NCBI RefSeq assembly: GCF_007655005.1 | Contig: NZ_SZVW01000010.1 | Location: 124,001-188,000, forward strand | Direction: 5' to 3' | From: Streptomyces tibetensis | GTDB lineage: Bacteria > Actinomycetota > Actinomycetes > Streptomycetales > Streptomycetaceae | DNA: 64,000 bases | Shown: positions 1-7,753 of the stretch, piece by piece | Numbering within the stretch: the first letter of the stretch is position 1 | Layout: the number at the start of each line of letters is the position of its first letter | Translations under genes and position numbers: made by a program | The notes under the pieces: generated by a model | What the model was told of the DNA's origin: nothing | The model's input: only the letters and a program-made list of their open reading frames with translations | Database searches by the model: none

Positions 1-489
1 CTCGGACCAGTCCGCGGAGGCCGTCCGGTGCACCGGCCACTGCCGCCCGGTGACGCTCCCGGCGTCCTCCCGGCCCAGTGCGTTGCGCAGCTCGAAATCC
101 GCGCCCTTGCGGTCGACGTACGCCACCACGCACACCGGGTCCTCCCCGGCCAGCTCCAGCAGCGGTGCGACCCGCGGCAGCGGCGCCCATTCGGCCCAGT
201 CACCGCCCTGCGGGGGACGGACCAGCGGCGGGTCGAGGACGACCTCGCCGGCGCGGGCGAAGAGGGCCCGGCCGTGCGGCTCCGAGGAGTGCTTCAGATC
301 CTCGATCGCGCTGCGCACGGCCTGGCACGTCGCCTCGTCCGCTCCCTGTTCGGCCAGTCGCCCGGCCATCGCCCGGGCGGTCAGCTCCCGCTCGTGAGGA
401 GTGCCCTCCGTGTGCCGTGAGGTGTCGACGTACACGGAGGCCCAAGGCCCGGGGTGTTCGTACAGTGGGTGCAGAAAGGCGAGATCCAT
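1..489 (-). CDS. baeRF2-type (Vms1/eRF1-like) protein, partial
   Basis: The reading frame opens with ATG at 489 and runs off the window edge, so only the first 163 residues are seen. The sequence begins MDLAFLHPLYEHPGPWASVY and carries the YVDTSRHTEG and CVVAYVDRKGAD segments I associate with the bacterial archaeo-eukaryotic release-factor-like family 2. In this family the fold resembles the eRF1/Vms1 peptidyl-tRNA hydrolase domain and a role in ribosome rescue or stress is suspected, but no reaction is established. A SigB-type promoter motif (GTGT-N15-GGGTAC, 541-565 on the minus strand) lies 52 nt upstream, which suggests general-stress control. The family is recognised from memory; the frame itself is secure. 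Confidence 0.75.
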   Translation of the reverse strand, partial: MDLAFLHPLYEHPGPWASVYVDTSRHTEGTPHERELTARAMAGRLAEQGADEATCQAVRSAIEDLKHSSEPHGRALFARAGEVVLDPPLVRPPQGGDWAEWAPLPRVAPLLELAGEDPVCVVAYVDRKGADFELRNALGREDAGSVTGRQWPVHRTASADWSE

Positions 490-540
490 GGTTCCTCCCG
501 GATGCCGCTCGGGGGTAGTGCTCAGTTGCTCCGGGGGCGG

Positions 541-565
541 GTACCCGGACCGCAGAGACGAACAC
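541..565 (-). promoter_or_regulatory. SigB-type promoter motif upstream of the baeRF2 gene
   Basis: On the minus strand GTGT (562-565) and GGGTAC (541-546) are separated by exactly 15 nt, matching the Streptomyces SigB-type consensus GNNT-N14-16-GGGTAY. It ends 52 nt before the ATG at 489. The same -35/-10 words and spacing recur before the DUF2795 gene at 2558. Confidence 0.6.
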
Positions 566-583
566 GACGAGCGGGGCGACACA

Positions 584-841
584 ATGACCGGAGTGGAACC
601 TGACCGGCTGGACGACCAGCAGCTCATGAAAGAGCTCGAGACCATCCACCGCACGCGCCACGACACACTGCTCTACGGCTCGAACGACGCGCTGCGCGCC
701 CACAACGAGCGCATGGCGCAGCTGGAGGGCGAGTACCTGCGCCGCAACCCGCGCCGCCCGGTGGCCGCAGGCCGCACGCGCGAAGGGGCCCGGGAGCGGG
801 GGAGCGGGGAGTCGACGACTCCCACGACCCCCGGCACCTGA
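584..841 (+). CDS. DUF6158-like small hypothetical protein
   Basis: An 85-residue acidic and charged protein starting at ATG 584 (MTGVEPDRLDDQQLMKELET). The N-terminal 60 residues look helical, with a conserved-looking HRTRHDTLLYGSNDALRAH segment; the C-terminus is a low-complexity R/G/T/P tail. It resembles the short Streptomyces family DUF6158, for which no function is known. No membrane segment or enzyme motif is visible. It is divergent from the baeRF2 gene across a 94-bp gap and convergent with the DJ-1 gene. Confidence 0.65.
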   Translation: MTGVEPDRLDDQQLMKELETIHRTRHDTLLYGSNDALRAHNERMAQLEGEYLRRNPRRPVAAGRTREGARERGSGESTTPTTPGT

Positions 842-977
842 GCCCCTCTCCTGCGAGCGGAGCGCGCCCACCGGCTCGCCGGGTCCTGCTGAACCACGCG
901 GGCGAAGCTCCGCGCAGTGGCACGCACGGTTCGGCAGTGCCCGCACGATTCGAAGGCCCCGGCCGGCGGGAGCGCCG

Positions 978-1520
978 TCAGGCGGCCTCCTGGGCGAAGA
1001 CGTCGAGGAAGGTCTCGCAGAACGCCTTCAGATCGTCCGGCTTGCGGCTGGTGACCAGCTTGTTCGCCCCGTGGTCACAGACCTGCACCTGCTGGTCGAC
1101 CCAGGTGCCGCCCGCGTTGCGGATGTCGGTCTGCAGGCTCGGCCAGGAGGTGAGTTCCCGGCCGCGTACGACGTCCGCCTCGACCAGCGTCCACGGCGCG
1201 TGGCAGATCGCCGCCACAGGGCGGCCGTGCTCGAAGAAGTCCCTGATGAACGCGACGGCCTTGTCGTCCATCCGCAGGAAGTCCGGGTTGGCGACACCGC
1301 CCGGCAGCACGAGAGCACCGAACGAGTCAGGCGCGGTGTCGCCCACGACCTCGTCTACGGGGAACGTGTCCGCCTTGTCGAGGTGGTTGAAGGCCTGGAT
1401 CTCACCCTGCTGTGTCGACACCAGCACGGGCTCGTGACCGGCGTCCTTCGCGGCCTGCCACGGATCGGTCAGCTCGACCTGCTCGACGCCCTCGGGCGCG
1501 ACCAGAAACGCGATACGCAT
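978..1520 (-). CDS. DJ-1/PfpI-family type 1 glutamine amidotransferase-like protein
   Basis: A 180-residue single-domain protein of the DJ-1/PfpI superfamily. The nucleophile-elbow motif AICHAPW puts the conserved cysteine at residue 106, and the VLPGGVANPD loop (71-80) fits the usual position before it. Family members act as stress-protective deglycases, proteases or glyoxalase-like enzymes; which one applies cannot be told from sequence. ATG at 1520 is preceded by a GGAAAGGA-type ribosome binding site. It lies among other stress genes (CBS protein, SigB-family sigma factor). Confidence 0.9.
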   Translation of the reverse strand: MRIAFLVAPEGVEQVELTDPWQAAKDAGHEPVLVSTQQGEIQAFNHLDKADTFPVDEVVGDTAPDSFGALVLPGGVANPDFLRMDDKAVAFIRDFFEHGRPVAAICHAPWTLVEADVVRGRELTSWPSLQTDIRNAGGTWVDQQVQVCDHGANKLVTSRKPDDLKAFCETFLDVFAQEAA

Positions 1521-1652
1521 GATGTCAACGTCCTTTCCCGGAGCGACGGCGCTCCGGCGCGCCGTCGCTCCCTGTCCGGTTCTCGTGTTCTCGTGGTTCT
1601 CGTTCTTCGTGTCGGCGGTGGCTGGCGCCGATCCGCTCGGCCCGATCCGGGC

Positions 1653-2087
1653 TCACGCGTCGCCCGGGGCGTCCGGGACGGCCCGGCTGATGTCGGCGAG
1701 TGCCGACGCCGGGTCCTCGGCCTCGGCCACGTCGCCGAGGCTCACGATCCCGACCGGCAGTCCGTTCTCCACCACCGGCAGCCGGCGCACCGCGTGCTCG
1801 CGCATCAGCTCCACCGCGGTCGTCACCCGGTCGTCCGGCGCCACCGTCACCGGATTCCTGGTGCACACGGTCCGCGCGCTGACCGTCATCGGGTCGGCGC
1901 CGTCCGCGACGGCCCGTACGGTGATGTCACGGTCGGTGAGCACGCCGATCACGTCCTGCCCCTCGGCCACCACCACGTCGCCGATGTTCTGCGTCCGCAT
2001 CAGCTGCGCCGCCTCGACGAGCGAGGCGTCCGGGCGCACAGCGACCACACCCGCCGTCATCACGTCCTTCACGTACTCGGCCATCAC
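1653..2087 (-). CDS. Tandem CBS-domain protein
   Basis: A 144-residue protein made of two CBS motifs (about residues 8-60 and 72-128), forming one Bateman module. Visible repeats include DVMTAGVVAVRPDASLVEAAQLM and a second copy around TVCTRNPVTVAPDDRVTTAVELM, each followed by a D(R)DI or VSLGD turn. Such modules bind adenine nucleotides and usually sense energy or redox state. No partner domain is attached, as in the many stand-alone CBS proteins of Streptomyces stress clusters. It starts at ATG 2087; the DUF2795 gene upstream on the same strand is separated by a strong hairpin. Confidence 0.9.
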   Translation of the reverse strand: MMAEYVKDVMTAGVVAVRPDASLVEAAQLMRTQNIGDVVVAEGQDVIGVLTDRDITVRAVADGADPMTVSARTVCTRNPVTVAPDDRVTTAVELMREHAVRRLPVVENGLPVGIVSLGDVAEAEDPASALADISRAVPDAPGDA

Positions 2088-2116
2088 TCGGCCCTCCCCT
2101 CCGTCTCCAAGCCGGT

Positions 2117-2146
2117 GGGGGCACCGCGGCAGGCCGCGGTGCCCCC
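2117..2146 (-). terminator. Hairpin terminator between DUF2795 and CBS genes
   Basis: A 13-bp perfect GC-rich stem (GGGGGCACCGCGG, 2117-2129, with its complement 2134-2146) around a 4-nt loop. It sits 10 nt past the DUF2795 stop codon and before the CBS gene. It has no T-run, as is common for Streptomyces terminators. Confidence 0.75.
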
Positions 2147-2156
2147 GACGCGGTCC

Positions 2157-2558
2157 CTACGCGTACTGCTCCGGACCGGTCTCACGGGCCCGGACGAGGG
2201 CCTGGGCCAGCTCCTGGACACTGCCGTAGCGCTCCTGGCGCGGCAGCCCCTCCAGGGCCTCGACGAGGACGTCGGGCGCCTGGTGGCCGCGCAGCTCGCG
2301 GGTCAGCTCCCGCGGACTCGCGGGGAACGCCTTGCGACCCAGGATCCGGGCCAGTTCCAGCCGCACCGACTCCAGTGACGTCGGCGCACGGCTCGGCGTC
2401 ACCGGCCCGTGGGCGACCTCGGGGTCGTCCTCGGCAGCCGGCTCCGGGTCGTGCCACTCCTCACTGCGCGTGGGGTGCCCGGACCTGAGCAGACCCTGCA
2501 GTTCGTGTTTCATCTCGTCGTCCCGGTGGACGCTCAGCCGGTCGCTGCCTCGCTGCAT
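2157..2558 (-). CDS. DUF2795 domain protein
   Basis: A 133-residue protein. The start at ATG 2558 (MQRGSDRLSVHRDDEMKHEL) is preferred over upstream options because GGAGGGAG precedes it at good spacing. The N-terminal half is charged and contains DDEMKHELQGLLRSG. The C-terminal half (about 65-130) resembles DUF2795: ILGRKAFPASPRELTRELRG followed by APDVLVEALEGLPRQERYGSV. DUF2795 is a small helical domain frequent in actinobacteria with no known biochemistry. A SigB-type promoter motif lies 34 nt upstream, so expression under general stress is likely. Confidence 0.75.
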   Translation of the reverse strand: MQRGSDRLSVHRDDEMKHELQGLLRSGHPTRSEEWHDPEPAAEDDPEVAHGPVTPSRAPTSLESVRLELARILGRKAFPASPRELTRELRGHQAPDVLVEALEGLPRQERYGSVQELAQALVRARETGPEQYA

Positions 2559-2591
2559 GTCTCCCTCCAGACGTTCGGGGGCCCGCACCGC

Positions 2592-2616
2592 GTACCCGAA
2601 CACCGGAGGGCGACAC
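2592..2616 (-). promoter_or_regulatory. SigB-type promoter motif upstream of the DUF2795 gene
   Basis: On the minus strand GTGT (2613-2616) is followed after 15 nt by GGGTAC (2592-2597), identical in both words and spacing to the motif before the baeRF2 gene. The distance to the ATG at 2558 is 34 nt. Confidence 0.6.
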
Positions 2617-2715
2617 CGGTTACGTCGGTCCGATCGCCGCTGTCCGTACCGGTTTGCGCCGTGCCCTGCGGGAGACCCGGATCGCCCCCCACACCTCCCT
2701 GGGGAAGGACACGCC

Positions 2716-2901
2716 ATGGCGTTGCTCGCTGTGCTCATTCCGCTTCTCATGCTCGGAGTGGTACTGGTGCTGGGCCGTTACGAGGAGCTGCTGCTGCCGC
2801 AGGACGAGGCCGACCGGCGTGAACCGGCCGCCGTTTCGCCCACCGCCGCGGTGGTCACGTCCTCTCCCGCCCCGGCAGGAACTCCCGCACCTTCGCCCTG
2901 A
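2716..2901 (+). CDS. Small single-pass membrane protein
   Basis: A 61-residue protein starting at ATG 2716 behind GGGGAAGGA. Residues 2-20 (ALLAVLIPLLMLGVVLVLG) form a transmembrane helix and the rest is a polar tail rich in A, P, S and T (EELLLPQDEADRRE then SPTAAVVTSSPAPAGTPAPSP). No family is recognised. The coding frame is supported by the ribosome binding site and G/C bias rather than homology. It is divergent from DUF2795 and upstream of the sigma factor. Confidence 0.55.
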   Translation: MALLAVLIPLLMLGVVLVLGRYEELLLPQDEADRREPAAVSPTAAVVTSSPAPAGTPAPSP

Positions 2902-3189
2902 AGCCCTGCTCGACCGTCGATTTCCTTTGCCGGCGCGGGCCGATCGAGCCGGTGAGGTACGGCAGTTGTCGCTTCGGACGTCGTGGAGGCGCTCTCCGCC
3001 CGGCCCGACCGCGGGAGACCCGCCCGGGTTTGCGGGTAGGGGCCGGGGGCAGGCGCTCATCAGTGCTTCGGACAGGAGGCACGCCCGTGGGAGCGGCGTC
3101 GCGCGCCGCCACCGAGGCCCTGTCCCACAGCGGATGCGCTTCCACGGTGACCGTCCGGCCCATGCACTTTCAAGGGATTGCGACGTATC

Positions 3190-3984
3190 ATGCCGACCCG
3201 TATTCGCGCGCAGAAGCACCCCCACGACGACGCTCCCGACACCGCCGAGGCTTTCCGCAGGCTCACCTCGATGCCCGTCGGCCCGGAGCGCGACGCCCTC
3301 CGCGACGAGATCGTCGAATCCTGGCTGCCCATGGCCGACCGCCTCGCCGGACGCTTCCGCAGCCGCGGCGAGAGCTTCGAGGATCTGCGCCAGGTCGCGG
3401 CCCTCGGCCTGGTCAAGGCCGTCGACCGGTACGACCCCGAGCGCGGCAACGCGTTTGAGAGCTACGCCGTGCCGACCATCACCGGAGAGATCAAGCGGCA
3501 CTTCCGGGACCACATGTGGACCCTGCACGTCCCCCGCCGCGTCCAGGATCTGCGCAACCGGGTGCGGGTCGCCGGCCAGGACCTGTCCCAGAGCATCTCC
3601 GGCCGGCAGCCCACCGTGGCCGAGCTCGCCGCACACGCCAACATGAGCGAGGAGGACGTCCGGGCCGGCCTGGAGGCGCTGGAGAGCTTCTCGGCGCTGT
3701 CCCTGGACGCGGAGCTGTCCGGCAGCGAGGACGGGTACTCCCTGGGTGACGCGCTGGGCTCCACCGACCCCGCCCTGGACACGGTCGTCGACCGCGAGTC
3801 CGTGAAGGCCAGGCTGGCCGCCCTGCCCGAGCGGGAGCGGGCGATTCTCTACATGCGGTTCTTCGGCGACATGACGCAGAGCCGGATCGCCGAGGAGCTG
3901 GGGATCTCGCAGATGCACGTGTCCCGGCTGATCAGCCGGTGCTGCGGGCGGGTGCGGGAGCAGGTCATGCGGGATGTCGCCTAG
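3190..3984 (+). CDS. SigB/SigF-family RNA polymerase sigma factor
   Basis: A 264-residue stress sigma factor. Region 2 is clear (SFEDLRQVAALGLVKAVDRYDPERGNAFESYAVPTITGEIKRHFRDH, about 55-105), followed by region 3 (VPRRVQDLRNRVR...QPTVAELAAHANMSEEDV) and a region 4 helix-turn-helix (MTQSRIAEELGISQMHVSRLISR, about 222-245). ATG 3190 is taken as the start; an in-frame TTG at 3178 directly follows AAGGGA and is a possible alternative. Family members recognise GNNT-N14-16-GGGTAY promoters, which occur upstream of at least three genes in this window. No intact anti-sigma gene is adjacent, so its partner switch must be elsewhere. Confidence 0.95.
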   Translation: MPTRIRAQKHPHDDAPDTAEAFRRLTSMPVGPERDALRDEIVESWLPMADRLAGRFRSRGESFEDLRQVAALGLVKAVDRYDPERGNAFESYAVPTITGEIKRHFRDHMWTLHVPRRVQDLRNRVRVAGQDLSQSISGRQPTVAELAAHANMSEEDVRAGLEALESFSALSLDAELSGSEDGYSLGDALGSTDPALDTVVDRESVKARLAALPERERAILYMRFFGDMTQSRIAEELGISQMHVSRLISRCCGRVREQVMRDVA

Positions 3985-4201
3985 CGCCGCGGGGCTGACG
4001 CGGTCGGCGCGGGTGCGGGCCCGTGGTGGCTTGTCGCGCCCCCGCGGCAAAACCGCGTATCGGTACAGCCGCGGGCCTCTGGGGCGCTCCGATTCACTCG
4101 GTTGAGTGGCACTGTCCCGCCAATGGGGCCGCGCCGCGCGCGGCGCCATGGAGGCCTGGCTGTCATGGCAGAGGGGTATCACCACCGAAGGAGTCCCCTC
4201 G

Positions 4202-5149
4202 ATGCGCCGCAGCCTGTTCGCCCTGTCCGTTTCCGTCCTGGCCGGCTCGGCCCTGGTGGGCTTCGCGCCGGCCGAATCCTCCGAACCGGCCGCCGAGGTC
4301 AGTCCCGCCACCGTCCAGCCCGGAGGCACGCTCACCGTCTCGGTCAGCTGCGACCCGACCGACGGGCCGCCGCCCGACAGCATCGACGCAACCTCGCAGG
4401 CCTTCGACGAGGGCACGGTGCCGCTGCGGCTGGTCACGGGCAACGACGACGAGGTGTCCGGCCCGGCCTACCGCGGCACGGCCCTGATCTCCCCGGCTGA
4501 GAACGTCGAGGGCGACCCGGACGCCGAAGGGGAGGACTCGGCGTCGACCGACGCCGAGGGGGAGGACTCGGCGTGGACCGACGCCGAGGGGGAAGACCCG
4601 GCGAGGACCGACGCCGAGGGGGAAGACCCGGCGAGGACCGACGCCGAGGGGGAAGACCCGGCGAGGACTGACGCCGAAGGGGAGGGCCCGGCGTGGACTG
4701 ACGCCGAGGGGGAAGACCCGGCGAGGACCGACATCGAGGGGGAAGACCCGGCCTGGACCGACATCGAGGGGGAAGACCCGGCGACGACCGACGCCGAGGG
4801 GGAGGACCCGGCGTGGACCGTCGACGGCACCTGCCCGGCCGCCCCCGGCGGCGAGGGAACACCGTGGAGCGCGACGTTCACCGTGACCCACGGCTCCGCG
4901 CCCCACGAGCCCTCGCAGCGGCCCGCACGCCCACCCACCCACAAACCCTGCCCCGAACCCCCGCACCACCGCGAACCGCGGCCCACCGAGTGCGAGCCGG
5001 CGGCCGTCCAGCGTGGCGTACGGGCCGGTGACGGCGGTGCCTTCACCGACTCCGTGCCGGCCCTGGTGGCGGGCGGAGTCCTGATCGCGGGCGCGTTCGG
5101 CGCCGCCGTGCACCGGCTGCGCAACCGGAAGACCGACCCCTACCGCTGA
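4202..5149 (+). CDS. Secreted, membrane-anchored protein with ten decapeptide repeats
   Basis: A 315-residue protein starting at ATG 4202, with GAAGGAG upstream. Residues 1-25 (MRRSLFALSVSVLAGSALVG) are a signal peptide. Residues about 27-105 form an Ig-like region (VSPATVQPGGTLTVSVSC). Residues 107-206 are ten copies of a decapeptide close to DAEGEDPART. A Pro/His-rich stretch follows, and the C-terminus is a transmembrane helix (ALVAGGVLIAGAFGAAV) with a basic tail. No LPXTG sorting signal is present, so it is probably anchored by that helix with the rest outside the membrane. The function is unknown; the acidic repeats could bind cations or act as a spacer. Confidence 0.8.
   Translation: MRRSLFALSVSVLAGSALVGFAPAESSEPAAEVSPATVQPGGTLTVSVSCDPTDGPPPDSIDATSQAFDEGTVPLRLVTGNDDEVSGPAYRGTALISPAENVEGDPDAEGEDSASTDAEGEDSAWTDAEGEDPARTDAEGEDPARTDAEGEDPARTDAEGEGPAWTDAEGEDPARTDIEGEDPAWTDIEGEDPATTDAEGEDPAWTVDGTCPAAPGGEGTPWSATFTVTHGSAPHEPSQRPARPPTHKPCPEPPHHREPRPTECEPAAVQRGVRAGDGGAFTDSVPALVAGGVLIAGAFGAAVHRLRNRKTDPYR
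4520..4819 (+). repeat. Ten in-frame 30-bp tandem repeats
   Basis: Exact period 30, ten units, lying in frame with the secreted protein so that copy-number change keeps the frame. Units 3-5 encode identical peptides (DAEGEDPART); others vary at A/I, D/G, P/S and R/W/T/S. The near-identity at DNA level implies recent expansion. There are no spacers, so this is not a CRISPR array. Confidence 0.95.
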
Positions 5150-5377
5150 CCTGCCGGGCCCGGTCCCACCGGCCCCGGACGGCAACGGCTTCCCCGGCCG
5201 GGCCCGCTCATGCTGTGACCATCACGACCCGGCCCTCGCCCATGGGGCGGTGGCACCCGGGGTACCCGGTGGCCGAGGGCACCAGCCGCGCCGTACGGGC
5301 CACCGGGCAGCGGACGGCACACGCGTCGAGGGCGGCACGACACGGCGGCACCAGGCACTGGCACTGCGGAGGTACGG

Positions 5378-6625
5378 ATGCGGCGGACGGCCCCCGAAGG
5401 TCACGGCCCCGTCCGGTTCGGGCCGCCACTCCCCGACGACGGGCTGCCGGTCCTGCCGGAGCTGTCCGCGGTGCTCGCCGCCGCGGCGTCCCGGGGCGGC
5501 CACGAGCCGGTCGGTGGCGGCGGGGCCCTTCGCGAGGCCGCCTGCGGCTACTGGGACCGGCGCGGACTGCGCTGCGAACCCGACCGGGTGGCGTCCGCCC
5601 CCGGCGCGCCCGCCCTGCTGCTCGCGCTGACCGCGGCCCTCGGCGGCGACGTCCTGGTGCCGAGACCCTGTGCCGCCTGGTGGGCGCCGTACGCTCGTCT
5701 GCTGGGACGCCCCGCCTTCCATGTGCCGACCCCGCCGGAGAGCGGCGGCGTACCCGACCCGTACGCCCTGCTGGAGACCGTGCGCCGGGTGCGCGCCGAG
5801 GGCGGCGACCCGCGGCTGCTCGTGCTGTCCGTCGCCGACGATCCCACCGCGACCGTCGCCCCTCCGGAACTGCTCCACGAGACCCTTGAGGCCGCCCAGG
5901 GGGAGGGCCTGCACCTGGTCAGCGACGAAACCTGGCGCGACACCCTGCACGACACGCGCGAGACGGTGCTGCTCAGTCCCGCCGAGATGGTGCCCGACCG
6001 GGTCACCGTCGTCACCGACCTGGCCGGGGCCCTGCTCCCGGCCGGCTGGCCCGCCGCCGTGGCCCGTTTCCCGGCCGGGGAGGACGGGGCCGGTCTCCAC
6101 GCGCGCGTCCTCGACGTCCTCACCGCTCTCGACGCCCGCGTCGCCGCGCCCGTCGCCGCGGCGGCCGGGTACGCCCTCGGCGAGCCGGAATCGGTCACCG
6201 CGCGCGTGGCGGCCGCCGTGCGCCTGCACGCGCTCCTGGCCGCCGCGGCGCACACCGCCGTCGTCGCCGCGGGCGCTCTCGCGCGGCCCCCGCGGTCGGG
6301 CCGCCACCTGTACGTGGACCTGGCCCCGCTGAGCCCCGCGCTGACCGCGCACGGCATCGGCGACGCACAGGAACTGGAGGACTTCCTCACCGCACGCCTC
6401 GGCATGCCCGCCCCGGGCGGGCACCGCTTCGGCGACGACCTCGAAGCCCCGCGCGTGCGGCTTTCCACCGGCGCACTGGTGGCGGGTTCCGACGCGGAAC
6501 GCGCGGAATGCCTCACCTCACCCACACCGTTGGAACTGCCGCACGTGCACCGTGCGTTGATCCGGCTGAAGTCGGTCTTCGGCGATCTCCGCGACGACGC
6601 CGAGCGAGGGGAGCCTCATCGATGA
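5378..6625 (+). CDS. Aminotransferase class I/II-fold protein lacking the PLP lysine
   Basis: A 415-residue protein from ATG 5378, with GGAGG five bases upstream. The layout follows fold-type I aminotransferases: N-terminal arm, a PGAPALLLALTAAL helix (75-88), the DETW segment at 183-186 where the PLP-N1 aspartate normally sits (SDE), and TDLAGALLPAGW (213-224) where active enzymes have SLSK...GW. The lysine position is Gly217, and the only lysine in the whole protein is near residue 400. It is therefore unlikely to form the usual internal aldimine. Its stop overlaps the next gene's start (ATGA at 6622), implying coupled translation with the metallo-hydrolase. Confidence 0.75.
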   Translation: MRRTAPEGHGPVRFGPPLPDDGLPVLPELSAVLAAAASRGGHEPVGGGGALREAACGYWDRRGLRCEPDRVASAPGAPALLLALTAALGGDVLVPRPCAAWWAPYARLLGRPAFHVPTPPESGGVPDPYALLETVRRVRAEGGDPRLLVLSVADDPTATVAPPELLHETLEAAQGEGLHLVSDETWRDTLHDTRETVLLSPAEMVPDRVTVVTDLAGALLPAGWPAAVARFPAGEDGAGLHARVLDVLTALDARVAAPVAAAAGYALGEPESVTARVAAAVRLHALLAAAAHTAVVAAGALARPPRSGRHLYVDLAPLSPALTAHGIGDAQELEDFLTARLGMPAPGGHRFGDDLEAPRVRLSTGALVAGSDAERAECLTSPTPLELPHVHRALIRLKSVFGDLRDDAERGEPHR

Positions 6626-7674
6626 CGCAGCAGTACGAGTCGACCACCAGCGCGACCTCCCGGGCAGCCGACGAGCCCGTCTTCCCGTCGCCTCTGGCAC
6701 CCCCGCACCCGCCCCTGGCCGAACCCCGGCCCCTGGCCGAGCGGCGGGTGTGGCCGCGCACCTTCCACGACCGACTGACCGCGCCGCTCCCGGGGTTGAA
6801 GGCCATGGCCCGCTTCGCCCGCGAGGGCGCGGTGAGACCCGGACCGCAAGGCCTGGCCGACATCCCCCGGCTGCCCTACGCCCCGGCCCCGCTGCCCCGC
6901 GTCGACGCCCGCACCGTCGCCGTCACCTGGGCGGGCCACGCCAGTTGGGTGCTGCGCATCGGCGGACTGACGGTCCTCACCGACCCGGTGTGGTCCCGCC
7001 GCATCCTCGGCACCCCCGCCCGCATCACCCCCGTCGGCGTCCCCTGGGAGGACCTTCCGCGCGTCGACGCCGTCGTCATCAGCCACAACCACTACGACCA
7101 CCTCGACGCCCCCACCCTGCGCCGTCTCCCGCGCGACACCCCGGTGTTCGTCCCGGCCGGGCTCGCCCGCTGGTTCCACCGCCGCCGCTTCACGCGCGTG
7201 ACGGAGCTCGACTGGTGGGAGGCGGCCGAACTGGACGGTGTCCGCTTCGACTTCGTCCCGTCCCACCACTGGTCCAAGCGCAGCCTCACCGACACCTGTC
7301 ACAGCCTGTGGGGCGGCTGGGTCCTGACCGACCGAGGCGGCCAACGCGTCTACTTCGCGGGCGACACCGGCTACGGCCACTGGTTCTCCCGCATCGGCCG
7401 CCGCTACCCCGGCATCGACCTGGCCCTGCTGCCCATCGGCGCCTACGACCCCCGCTGGTGGCTGCGTGACGTCCACTGCGACCCCGAAGAAGCGGTCCGC
7501 GCGGCCCAGGACCTGGGCGCGGCCCGGATGGCCCCCATGCACTGGGCCACGTTCGTGCTGTCGGCCGAGCCGGTCATGGAACCCCTCACACGCGTACGCG
7601 CGGCCTGGGAAAAGGCGGGCCTGCCCCGGGAAGACCTGTGGGACATGCCGGTGGGCGCATCGAAGGTGCTGTAG
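6622..7674 (+). CDS. MBL-fold metallo-hydrolase (UlaG/NAPE-PLD-like)
   Basis: A 350-residue protein whose ATG (6622) overlaps the preceding stop codon. The zinc-binding signature HNHYDHLD is at 155-162, followed by VPSHHWSKRS (about 222-231), GDTGY (about 253-257) and MHWATF near the C-terminus, the pattern of the lipid/lactonase branch that includes UlaG and NAPE-PLD. The first 80 residues are a Pro-rich extension without a signal peptide. The substrate is unknown. Close coupling with the degenerate aminotransferase-fold protein suggests the two work together. Confidence 0.9.
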   Translation: MTQQYESTTSATSRAADEPVFPSPLAPPHPPLAEPRPLAERRVWPRTFHDRLTAPLPGLKAMARFAREGAVRPGPQGLADIPRLPYAPAPLPRVDARTVAVTWAGHASWVLRIGGLTVLTDPVWSRRILGTPARITPVGVPWEDLPRVDAVVISHNHYDHLDAPTLRRLPRDTPVFVPAGLARWFHRRRFTRVTELDWWEAAELDGVRFDFVPSHHWSKRSLTDTCHSLWGGWVLTDRGGQRVYFAGDTGYGHWFSRIGRRYPGIDLALLPIGAYDPRWWLRDVHCDPEEAVRAAQDLGAARMAPMHWATFVLSAEPVMEPLTRVRAAWEKAGLPREDLWDMPVGASKVL

Positions 7675-7683
7675 GGGAGATCA

Positions 7684-7728
7684 GGGGTGCGGGGAACTGC
7701 GCGAAGAACCGCAACGCACCCGCACCCC
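7684..7728. terminator. Bidirectional hairpin containing a Streptomyces REP-like motif
   Basis: GGGGTGCGGG (7684-7693) pairs with CCCGCACCCC (7719-7728) between the convergent metallo-hydrolase and DedA genes. The arm runs into GGGGAACTGCGCG, a word common in Streptomyces intergenic hairpins and found again inside the transporter gene near 59540. Confidence 0.65.
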
Positions 7729-7753
7729 GGGAACAACCACGACCCCCAGGGCG

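Noticed and set aside
3087..3458. Frame starting at GTG 3087 with AGGAGG upstream, overlapping the sigma factor gene
   Set aside because: Most of it lies out of frame inside the sigma factor and the translation is Arg/Pro-rich shadow sequence; the AGGAGG may be chance or part of a short leader.
4520..4819. Regular 30-bp repeats considered as a CRISPR array
   Set aside because: No spacers separate the units, and they encode an in-frame peptide repeat; no cas genes are near.
5260..5303. GGGTAC/GTACCC near 5260 considered as another SigB promoter
   Set aside because: On the plus strand no GNNT box at 14-16 nt; on the minus strand a box fits but no gene lies downstream.
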